NCBI RefSeq assembly: GCF_900119075.1
Contig: NZ_FPIP01000001.1
Span: forward strand, 62,001 to 126,000
Length of the DNA stretch: 64,000 bases
Source: Ruminococcus flavefaciens
Lineage (GTDB): Bacteria > Bacillota > Clostridia > Oscillospirales > Ruminococcaceae
Direction of reading: 5' to 3'
Below, piece after piece: positions 16,033 through 25,702 of the stretch. The position numbers and the translations under genes were made by a program. Under the pieces are notes generated by a model. That model was not told the origin of the DNA and did not search any database. It saw only the letters and a list, made by a program, of their open reading frames with translations. The first letter of the stretch is position 1. Each line of letters begins with the position of its first letter.

Positions 16033-17328
16033 TCAGATGCTGATATCCGTTACAACCCATTCATTTTCCTCAAGCGGATAGGTGCTGCCGCAGAACGGGC
16101 AGACTTTGACCTTTGCCGCATCGAAACTTGCACTGCAGGACGGACAGGTTACAGCCATGACAGAAAAACCAAGATCGATAGGTTTTTTGATAACTTTTCG
16201 CAGACTCATGCGGATCTTGTCGGACTCGCGGATGATTTTGCCGCTGCGGTAATGCAGACTGTCGGTATAAAAGGTAAGAGAAACATCACAAACACCGTCC
16301 CTGATGCTGTATTTATCCACGCCGGAATTATAGTAAGTAATATCCACGATCTCACGCAGTTTATCCGGGATCGGCTTGTCGCAATGGCAGATGGTCAATT
16401 CCTGGGGATTCTGGCTGTAGAGCATGAATTTCAGAAGAGACATGGACTTGTCACGAAAGTATTCTGTTGAAAAAGATGGATCAAGCGTATGCATCTTATT
16501 ACAAAATATCAGGGATTTCATCATTTTACTGCCGCCACGAGCATTCTTACCTAGCATTTTTACTGAGCCTATACTATTTGCAATATACCACGCACCGGCA
16601 CCAAATATAGCGCCGGGAATAATGCTTCCCAATATACTGAATGCGCTGTCGATCAAAAGGCGCGGGTTGTCCAATTTCCCATTGAAGGCATTGAACAGCG
16701 TTGATACAATGGTAACTGCAAGAAAGAAACCGGTACAGCAAACGATATATTTTTTGAGTTGTTTCTTGTCAAAGACAGCCTTGCTGTCTTCCTTAATGAA
16801 GAAATGCATAACCTTCGGATACAGTTCATCCATGAGGAATTTTGTGTTACAGAATTCACATCCGGATTCGAGCTTACCAATAGTAGATGGCGCACCGCAG
16901 TTCGGACAGCTCATCGCAGTATCAGGAGACGGAACGCTGCCCTCTTTTGGATCCTGCATGATAATGGTCAGCTCGCCCTCAGCGTCACTGCTGAAGATCT
17001 CATTCCCGGAATTGCTGATCTTCGTGGTGATGTGCCTGCCTGCGCCGATGATCGAATTCACAAAGACGCTGTCACCGTAGGTTAGCACCCCTGTGCTTCC
17101 ATTGTCCGCGTCCGGGTTCCTGAACTGTATCTGCATATCCAGTCCGAGTGACTGGAGTTTCTGTTTTTGCAGTTCCAGTGTAAAGCGAGTGTCCTGACTG
17201 GCAAGCCCGGGTGTCTTTCCATCGCAGTACCAGTCGGAAAGCTGTTTAGCAAAACGCTGAAAATGCTGTTTCATTTCATGGCCGTTTGAGTTGTTGTTGT
17301 TGTTATTGTTCATTCCATATTCTTCCAT
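16033..17328 (-). CDS. Membrane protein with two zinc ribbons and a Tim44-like middle region
   Basis: About 431 residues. After MEEYG there is an Asn run. A beta-rich region follows, then zinc ribbon CPNCGAPSTIGKLESGCEFC (about residues 140-160). Two hydrophobic segments (IVCCTGFFLAVTIVSTLFNAF and AFSILGSIIPGAIFGAGAW) come next. A soluble region (FSTEYFRDKSMSLLKFMLYS) may be Tim44-like, and the protein ends with a second ribbon (CPSCSASFDAAKVKVCPFCG). GGAGGA precedes ATG 17328. It is the largest intact cargo gene of the island. The function is unknown; the double-ribbon layout suggests a membrane-bound sensor or chaperone-like role, which is a guess. Confidence 0.7.
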   Translation of the reverse strand: MEEYGMNNNNNNNSNGHEMKQHFQRFAKQLSDWYCDGKTPGLASQDTRFTLELQKQKLQSLGLDMQIQFRNPDADNGSTGVLTYGDSVFVNSIIGAGRHITTKISNSGNEIFSSDAEGELTIIMQDPKEGSVPSPDTAMSCPNCGAPSTIGKLESGCEFCNTKFLMDELYPKVMHFFIKEDSKAVFDKKQLKKYIVCCTGFFLAVTIVSTLFNAFNGKLDNPRLLIDSAFSILGSIIPGAIFGAGAWYIANSIGSVKMLGKNARGGSKMMKSLIFCNKMHTLDPSFSTEYFRDKSMSLLKFMLYSQNPQELTICHCDKPIPDKLREIVDITYYNSGVDKYSIRDGVCDVSLTFYTDSLHYRSGKIIRESDKIRMSLRKVIKKPIDLGFSVMAVTCPSCSASFDAAKVKVCPFCGSTYPLEENEWVVTDISI

Positions 17329-17401
17329 AATGTCATTTCCTCCATTCCCTGCTTGGGGGGGTGAAGCACAATTCAAGCTGTTTTGAGTATTAAAACATTT
17401 C

Positions 17402-17636
17402 TAAGCACTCAACCCTATCCCTCAATCGCAATTTTTGATTAGCACGATTTTTCTCTATTTTTCGGAATTTTTAAAGAGTGACAGCATTTCTGCACACTTA
17501 AAAGTTACAAACAGCAGTTTTAAGCACAAAAAATCGAGTGCTTAAAAAGACTGTTTATATCGCGAGTGCGCCGAAATGCTGTCTGTATCTCTTTAGGTGA
17601 TATTACGTGTTCCCGCATACAGAAAATGAGTGCTTA
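17402..17636. repeat. Cluster of direct and inverted repeats beside the rlmD-side attachment site
   Basis: The 361-base gap next to rlmD holds TAAGCACTC (17402-17410) and its complement GAGTGCTTA at 17536-17544 and 17628-17636. A TTTTAAGCAC/GTGCTTAAAA hairpin (17518-17547) is nested in a larger GACAGCATTTC/GAAATGCTGTC inverted repeat (17480-17490 and 17573-17583). Such spaced repeats beside an attachment site could be integrase or excisionase arm sites. No gene was found here. Confidence 0.55.
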
Positions 17637-17657
17637 TTTTGGTTGTTTACTGAACTG

Positions 17658-17694
17658 CAAAATGCCAATTATCCGCGATAAATCGGCATTTTAG
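17658..17694 (-). terminator. Hairpin terminator after rlmD
   Basis: On the minus strand AAAATGCCGATT and AATTGGCATTTT pair around a loop that starts in the rlmD stop codon region. Confidence 0.6.
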
Positions 17695-19049
17695 GATTTC
17701 TTCCTTGACAGCAGAACTACGCACTCAACGTGTCCTGTTTTCGGGAACAGGTCAACGCCGCAGATCTTATCTGCGCTGTAGCCGCGCTCCGAGAGGAGCT
17801 TGGCGTCTCTCGCGGCAGTAGCAGGATTGCAGGATATCATGACTATCTTCCGCGGAGCAGCCTCCGTCATGACGTCGATAGTTTCGGGAGAGCAGCCTTT
17901 TCGCGGCGGATCCACAACGATTATATCGGGCTTGCAGCCCTGTTTGCGTAGCTTTCCGAAAACCTCTCCTGCGTCGCCGCAGTGGAACTCAGCATTGGCG
18001 ATATTATTGCGGAGAGCATTTTTCTTTGCGTTTTCAACGGCTTGTGGAACTATTTCCACGCCAACTATCTTATCCGCCTGTTTAGCCATGGAAAGTCCTA
18101 TCGTGCCTGCGCCGCAGTAAAGGTCAGCGATGACTTCGCTGCTTTCGGGAGCTGCGTATTCAAGCGCCTTTCCGTAGAGCCTTTCAGCCTGCACGGTATT
18201 GACCTGATAAAAGGACAGGGGAGATATCTCCACTGTGTTTCCGCACATTGTATCGGAGATAGTATCGCTGCCCCATAAAGTCACGCATTCATCGCCGAGA
18301 ATGACGTTGGTCTTTTTTGAGTTTATATTCATGACGATACTTTTTATATCGCCGAATTTTTCGGTAAGAGCCCTGCATAGAGCGTTGAGCTGTCTCGATA
18401 TATCCTTGCGCACGACAAGACACATCATTATCTCTCCAGAGTGAGCTCCTCTGCGGAGGTAGATATGGCGGATAATGCCTGTATTAGTTTCCTCGTTGTA
18501 GACCGACAGCTTCCTGTCGTTTATGTAGTCAAGGACAGCTTTTATTATCTCGCTGAAAACCTCGGGCTGCAAAGCGCAGTCCTCGACGGGTATGACTCTG
18601 TGGCTTCGGGGAGCGTAAAATCCGCAGACAGCCCTGCCGTCCTGCACTGCAAGAGGGTACTGAGCCTTATTGCGGTAGCGCTCGGTAGTCTCAGCGCCGA
18701 GAAAGCAGTCAAACTTCGGAGAAAGTCCGCCTATGCGCTCAAAGGCGTCGCGGACGATGTCGTTTTTGGTTCGGCATTCAGCCTCGTAGGAGATATGCCT
18801 CAGCAGACAGCCGCCGCACTTCTTGTACACGGGGCAGTTATTCTCAATACGGTCGGGAGAGGGGGTGATAAGCTTCTCGGTAATTCCGAAAGCATAGCTT
18901 TTCAGCACCTTCACTATCCTTATCTCACAGACGTCGCCTACAGCGGTCTCAGGTACGAAAACTGCCATGCCCTCGATGCGGCAGACGCCGCTGCCCTCTG
19001 AGGTCAGCCCTGTTATCTCGGCTGTATGGACTTGATTTTTTTCAAGCAT
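17691..19049 (-). CDS. rlmD: 23S rRNA (uracil-C5)-methyltransferase, RlmD/RumA family
   Basis: A 452-residue enzyme. An N-terminal TRAM domain (residues about 5-60) precedes a four-cysteine Fe-S cluster site (CPVYKKCGGCLLRH plus an upstream Cys). The SAM-binding fold is ADLYCGAGTIGLSMA (about 310-325), followed by VDPPRKGCSPE and the catalytic MISCNPATAARD. It methylates uracil C5 in 23S rRNA; which position cannot be told. The start overlaps hemZ by 37 bases with GAGGAGATC as ribosome site. Its 3' end is the insertion site of the island to the left: the last codons are duplicated at 12281-12316. Confidence 0.9.
   Translation of the reverse strand: MLEKNQVHTAEITGLTSEGSGVCRIEGMAVFVPETAVGDVCEIRIVKVLKSYAFGITEKLITPSPDRIENNCPVYKKCGGCLLRHISYEAECRTKNDIVRDAFERIGGLSPKFDCFLGAETTERYRNKAQYPLAVQDGRAVCGFYAPRSHRVIPVEDCALQPEVFSEIIKAVLDYINDRKLSVYNEETNTGIIRHIYLRRGAHSGEIMMCLVVRKDISRQLNALCRALTEKFGDIKSIVMNINSKKTNVILGDECVTLWGSDTISDTMCGNTVEISPLSFYQVNTVQAERLYGKALEYAAPESSEVIADLYCGAGTIGLSMAKQADKIVGVEIVPQAVENAKKNALRNNIANAEFHCGDAGEVFGKLRKQGCKPDIIVVDPPRKGCSPETIDVMTEAAPRKIVMISCNPATAARDAKLLSERGYSADKICGVDLFPKTGHVECVVLLSRKKS
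17696..17731. repeat. Inner attachment-like site within rlmD
   Basis: The last codons of rlmD contain CTTGACAGCAGAACTACGCA (17704-17723), the partner of the copy at 12289-12308. The distance between the two copies (about 5.4 kb) defines the island. Confidence 0.75.
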
Positions 19050-20491
19050 TCCGTGATCTCCTCTTTTTTCTCCATGAGCTTGTCGAAGCTTTTTATGTAC
19101 TCATATGGAAATTTGTAATTGTGTATGCGTTCTATCCTGTTGCCTGCATAGAGCAGCTTTGTTGAAGCGGCACAGCCTGCGCCGAGAATTGTCTGAGTTT
19201 CGTCCATGATGAAGATGTTGTAATAGCTCTCGAAGCCCTTTTTGGCGTAGCCCACGTTTTCAAGATTGTCCACTGTGTTCTTCTGACGGTACATATAGTA
19301 GGGCAGATAGCCGTGTGACATAAGTGTGGGTATGCTGTAGTCCACCATTTCAGCCGCAGGATTTGCGTTATTGGCATTGCCCTGCGCAAAGAGCGTAGCC
19401 GAGCGCTTTATAGTCAGGGTATGGACTGTAATGCTCTCGGGGTCAAGTTCTATCATTCGGTCAAGGGTGTTGCGGAAACTCTCCGCAGACTCTGTTGGCA
19501 GACCTGCTATAAGGTCGGTATTGATGTTTGTGAAGCCCACCTTACGGGCAAGCTCAAAGGCTTTTACAGCGTCCTCGCCAGAGTGTTTTCTGCCGATGAC
19601 CTTCAGCACCTCGTCGTTGAGTGTCTGAGGGTTTACGGAGATACGCTCCGCACCGAGCTCTTTGATAACGCGGAGCTTTTCCTCGGTGATGGTGTCGGGA
19701 CGGCCTGCTTCAACGCTGTACTCGCGGACTTTGGTTAGGTCAAAGTTCTTCTCAACAGCCTCCATGATAGTGCGGAGCTCCTGTGCTGACACAGAAGTAG
19801 GAGTACCGCCGCCGAAGTAGATAGTGTCTATCTTGGTGTCGGTCTCCTTGACTATTTTACCAAGTATAGCAAGCTCCCTGCAGAGTGCTTCGATGTATTG
19901 CGGCATGAGTTTTATAGCCGAGTCCATAGAATGAGATACGAATGAGCAGTAGCTGCATCTTGTAGGGCAGAATGGTATCGAAACGTAGAGACTTGCGGCA
20001 GTGCCGTCTATCTTATCCAGTATTGGCAGCTGGTTTATCGCCGTATCATAGGCGAGCTGCAGCTTCTTGTCCTGTATCTCGTACTTGTCTTTAAGTCGGC
20101 GGAATATCTCGTCCTTGGGGACGTTCTCACGTATGAGCTCCACTACTTTTTTCACGGGACGTATGCCTGTCATAAGTCCCCATGGCGGAACTATTCCCGT
20201 CTTATCGGAGAGGATATGGAACAGTATCCTGCAAAGCTCATGCTCCTTATTCTGAGACTGGTCAGCAACAGCTTCACGCACCTCGGGAGCTTCTCCATTG
20301 AGCTTTACCTCAACGCGGAGCCTGTCGCCGTCAACCTCGGCAATGACGTACTCGTCGCCAACAGCTTCTTCACGGGATTCGCCGAAGCTGTACCTCGCTG
20401 TGCTGAAAAAGAGCTTCATGGTAGCTTCGACTTCGTATTTAAAAGAATTGCCGATGAGTATTATCGGCATTTTAGTCTCATTGTTCGTCAT
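19013..20491 (-). CDS. hemZ: Coproporphyrinogen dehydrogenase-like radical SAM protein HemZ
   Basis: A 492-residue protein. The radical SAM cluster motif CPTRCSYC (CxxxCxxC) lies in SIPFCPTRCSYCSFVSHS near residue 175. FGGGTPTSVS, VEAGRPDTITEEKL and NINTDLIAGLPTES follow the HemN/HemZ pattern. The N-terminal 160 residues are the HemZ-specific extension. Family members are annotated as oxygen-independent coproporphyrinogen oxidases, but several lack that activity; the true role may be heme handling. AGAGG precedes the ATG, and the gene overlaps the hydrolase gene by 14 bases. Confidence 0.87.
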   Translation of the reverse strand: MTNNETKMPIILIGNSFKYEVEATMKLFFSTARYSFGESREEAVGDEYVIAEVDGDRLRVEVKLNGEAPEVREAVADQSQNKEHELCRILFHILSDKTGIVPPWGLMTGIRPVKKVVELIRENVPKDEIFRRLKDKYEIQDKKLQLAYDTAINQLPILDKIDGTAASLYVSIPFCPTRCSYCSFVSHSMDSAIKLMPQYIEALCRELAILGKIVKETDTKIDTIYFGGGTPTSVSAQELRTIMEAVEKNFDLTKVREYSVEAGRPDTITEEKLRVIKELGAERISVNPQTLNDEVLKVIGRKHSGEDAVKAFELARKVGFTNINTDLIAGLPTESAESFRNTLDRMIELDPESITVHTLTIKRSATLFAQGNANNANPAAEMVDYSIPTLMSHGYLPYYMYRQKNTVDNLENVGYAKKGFESYYNIFIMDETQTILGAGCAASTKLLYAGNRIERIHNYKFPYEYIKSFDKLMEKKEEITECLKKIKSIQPR

Positions 20492-21122
20492 TTTTGCCTC
20501 TGAATGGTCTCATATAGGGGTTGGATTCACGCTCATAATCGAGAGTTGTGCTCTCGTTGTGACCTGGATAGACCTTGTAGTCTCCCACAAGATTGTACAG
20601 CTTGTTCACGGAGTAGGTCATGGCTGCGGAGGAGCTGTCGGGGAAATCAGTCCTGCCGACGGAGCAGCAGAAAAGGGTATCGCCCGAGAATATGACATCG
20701 CCGCAGATGTAGCACACGCTTCCCTGTGAATGTCCGGGGGTATGGAGCACACGGAATGTGCATTCGCCGTCGTTTATGAAGCAGTCGCCGTAAACGCAGG
20801 TCCAGTCTGTAACAGGAGTGAACGTAAAGAACGACATATTTGATGCCAGCGAATCCGTGGCGCTGGTGAGCATATGAGCGTCCAGCTCGTGAATGTATAT
20901 CTCAGCGCCCGTAGCCTTGTGTACCTCCTCTGCGCCGCCGATGTGGTCGAAGTGACCGTGGGTGAGGAGTATCTTTGTAAGGCGGAGCTTCTTCATTTTA
21001 AGAAACTCCAGAAGCAGACGGCTGTCGCCGCCGATATCAACTGCCACACAGCGTCCCGGGGCAGTTTCAATTATATAGCAGTTTGAACGGAGAGGTCCAA
21101 GCTGTAAATGATGAATTTTCAT
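20478..21122 (-). CDS. MBL-fold metallo-hydrolase (glyoxalase II-like)
   Basis: A 214-residue metallo-beta-lactamase-fold protein with the metal site THGHFDHIGG (residues about 55-64) and further ligands in HTPGHSQGS, FSGDTLF and YPGHNESTT. It is the short glyoxalase II-like form that lies between relA and hemZ in many clostridia. AAGGAG precedes ATG 21122. The substrate, probably a thioester, is unproven. Confidence 0.9.
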   Translation of the reverse strand: MKIHHLQLGPLRSNCYIIETAPGRCVAVDIGGDSRLLLEFLKMKKLRLTKILLTHGHFDHIGGAEEVHKATGAEIYIHELDAHMLTSATDSLASNMSFFTFTPVTDWTCVYGDCFINDGECTFRVLHTPGHSQGSVCYICGDVIFSGDTLFCCSVGRTDFPDSSSAAMTYSVNKLYNLVGDYKVYPGHNESTTLDYERESNPYMRPFRGKNDEQ

Positions 21123-21133
21123 GTGTTTACTCC

Positions 21134-23431
<2,298 letters not shown>

Positions 23432-23457
23432 ATCTATTCTCCTTTATCTATGGCAGT

Positions 23458-25482
23458 TCAGCCGAGCCTGCTTCTGAGAGACACAAGCACGGGAGCTGAA
23501 TCAAGGTCGGCTTTCTGAGTGACCTTGACTCTTTTTATCTTTGATTCAGCGCTTGACACCGTAACGAGCCCCAGCTGTCTGAGAGCTTCTGCGGCGGCGC
23601 AGAATTTGCAGTAATTTATGTTGGGATCATTGAGCTTTATGTACAGGGTATCCGTACATATGCCCTGATCGGGTATGGACTTGTATATCTTCACCACGTC
23701 GTCCCTTTTGGGGTACATATGCGAGTAGTAGTTCTTGGGGAGCTCCTCGCCGCGGAGAAAGGCTTCAAAGGCTGAAAGCGCCGCGAAGTATTTGCTCTGC
23801 TCAAAGCCGTGGGGACGGATATCGCTGACGATGATATTGGGCGATATGTTTCCGCGGAACTCGTTTACTCCGAGGGTGACTATCATGTCGCAGATGTCGC
23901 CCTTTGAGACTATGAGCTCCTCGGGAGACTTCCTGAATACCAGCGCCTCTGCTTGTGTGAAGCCAACTTTTATTCTTAGTTTTGAGTGGGCGCCGTCAGA
24001 CAGGGGGATTATATCCAGAATCTGCGCGTTTTCAATATAGTAGAGGGGCTTTTCATTGTCTGTGCCGAAGGGCTCCAGCAGGTCAAGTCCCTGTATGTTC
24101 TGTATGTTCAGCTCCTGAGGAGTCAGGGGAGCGTCGGCTTTCAGCTCTGAAACAGGCATGGTCCTGTGATTTTCAAGAGCATACTTTTCAAGAAGCTCCG
24201 CAAACTTGTCCGCCATGCCGCTTTTTATGGTGAAGCCTCCTGCGGCAGGGTGTCCGCCGAACTTTTCAAGCACCTCGGAGCAGGCGGTCAGTGCGCCGAA
24301 TACCGAAAACTCTCCGAATGAACGTGCCGAGCCGCGGAGCTCGCCCTCGCTTTCCGAAGCGATGAAGCAGGGCTTGCCGAAGTGCTCTACGATACGTGAG
24401 GCAACAATGCCGATAACGCCGTGGTGCCAGTCCTTGCCGCACAGGAAGATAACTCTTCCGCGGACAAGGTCGGGCTTTTCATCTATCATTGCAAATATAT
24501 CCGAAACAATGGCATTTTCAGCGTCCTTGCGCATATTGTTCAGCTTGTCCAGCTCTCGGGCGGCTGTCATTGCTTCGTCATAGTCCTCGCAGAGAAAAAG
24601 CTCTGCCGCTGTTTTCGGAGAGCCGAAGCGTCCTGCGGCGTTTATCCGCGGAGCTATGCCAAAGCCGATAGACTGGGTGTTCACGGGCTTATCCGCAAGA
24701 CCGCATACCTCTTTGAGAGCCATGAGTGCAGGTCTGTCAGTATTGCTTATGAGCTCCATGCCGTAGGAAACAAGGAAACGGTTCTCGCCTGTAAGGCTTA
24801 CTATATCGGCAACTGTAGCGATAGCGGCAAGGTCGCCGAACTGCTCTAGCGCCATAGTGTAGTCGCCGCCGTCAAGAGCAGCAACCAGTTTAAGTGCCAG
24901 TCCTGCGCCGCACATATTCTTGAATGTGGAAAAGCAGTCGTGACGGTGGGGATCAACTATAGCCTCAGCCTTGGGGAGCTGTTCACCCTGCTGGTGGTGG
25001 TCGGTAATGACGAGCTTCATACCCATAGCATAGATGTACTCAGCCTCGGGGATAGCCGATATTCCGTTGTCCACGGTGACTATCAGGGTTGCTCCGTCGT
25101 CGGATATCTTATCCACGGCTTTCATATTGAGACCGTAGCCCTCGGAGCGCTCGGGGATATAATAAGTAACGTCCGCCCCCGCTTCTGCAAGATAGGAATA
25201 CAGAATGACTGTAGACATTACGCCGTCGCAGTCGTAATCGCCGTAGATACAGATACGCTCGCCGTTTTCAATGGCTGAGTTTATGGTATCCGCAGCCTCC
25301 TGCATATCCTTTATGAGAAAGGGATCGGACAATTCGTCCGTATTCAGGCTCTCCACTACTGATTCGGGAGAGGAATAGCCCTTTGCTGCCAGTGCGGAAG
25401 CCGCAAGTGAGGTAACTCCGCAGCTCAGCATAAGAGCAGAGACCGTTTTTTTGTCGGGAACGCCGACGGTCCATTTTTTCAT
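23458..25482 (-). CDS. recJ: Single-stranded-DNA-specific exonuclease RecJ
   Basis: A 674-residue 5'-3' exonuclease for recombination and mismatch repair. The DHH phosphoesterase motifs are YGDYDCDGVMSTV (about residues 80-92), VTVDNGISA and VITDHHQQG. The DHHA1 motif is GGHPAAGGFTI and an OB-fold region follows. Typical RecJ is about 570-580 residues; the extra C-terminal 100 or so are helical, as in several Firmicutes RecJ proteins. TAGGAG precedes ATG 25482. It is the first gene of the recJ-relA-MBL-hemZ-rlmD operon. Confidence 0.93.
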   Translation of the reverse strand: MKKWTVGVPDKKTVSALMLSCGVTSLAASALAAKGYSSPESVVESLNTDELSDPFLIKDMQEAADTINSAIENGERICIYGDYDCDGVMSTVILYSYLAEAGADVTYYIPERSEGYGLNMKAVDKISDDGATLIVTVDNGISAIPEAEYIYAMGMKLVITDHHQQGEQLPKAEAIVDPHRHDCFSTFKNMCGAGLALKLVAALDGGDYTMALEQFGDLAAIATVADIVSLTGENRFLVSYGMELISNTDRPALMALKEVCGLADKPVNTQSIGFGIAPRINAAGRFGSPKTAAELFLCEDYDEAMTAARELDKLNNMRKDAENAIVSDIFAMIDEKPDLVRGRVIFLCGKDWHHGVIGIVASRIVEHFGKPCFIASESEGELRGSARSFGEFSVFGALTACSEVLEKFGGHPAAGGFTIKSGMADKFAELLEKYALENHRTMPVSELKADAPLTPQELNIQNIQGLDLLEPFGTDNEKPLYYIENAQILDIIPLSDGAHSKLRIKVGFTQAEALVFRKSPEELIVSKGDICDMIVTLGVNEFRGNISPNIIVSDIRPHGFEQSKYFAALSAFEAFLRGEELPKNYYSHMYPKRDDVVKIYKSIPDQGICTDTLYIKLNDPNINYCKFCAAAEALRQLGLVTVSSAESKIKRVKVTQKADLDSAPVLVSLRSRLG

Positions 25483-25511
25483 ACAATGACTCCTAAAGAT
25501 ATATTTAGTCT

Positions 25512-25540
25512 ATTATACCACAAATGGGAGTTTTTTTCAA
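25512..25540 (-). promoter_or_regulatory. SigA promoter of the recJ-relA-hemZ-rlmD operon
   Basis: On the minus strand TTGAAA (25540-25535), a 17-base spacer and TATAAT (25517-25512), with the extended -10 string TGTGGTATAAT. It lies about 30 bases before recJ. Confidence 0.72.
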
Positions 25541-25573
25541 TAGGAAAGCGTCAAAAAAATCAAGAACTAAGAA

Positions 25574-25645
25574 TGTAGGAGCACACAGTGTGCGCCCGAA
25601 AACATGAAAATGCGAAAAAATGGGCGAACACTGTTCACTCCTAAA
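25574..25645. repeat. Small palindromic dispersed repeat
   Basis: TGTAGGAGCACACAGTGTGCGCCC and a later GGGCGAACACTGTTCACTCC form nested palindromes: CACAC/GTGTG, and the outer pair GTAGGAG.../...CTCCTA. It is of the same style as 58648-58735. Confidence 0.6.
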
Positions 25646-25670
25646 CAAAAAATTACGAATTATGTATGAA

Positions 25671-25696
25671 AAAACCGCAGCATTTGCTGCGGTTTT
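25671..25696. terminator. Bidirectional intrinsic terminator
   Basis: AAAACCGCAGC and GCTGCGGTTTT form a perfect stem around a four-base loop. It lies directly downstream of the sensor-cyclase gene on the minus strand. Confidence 0.88.
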
Positions 25697-25702
25697 GAAA
25701 AC

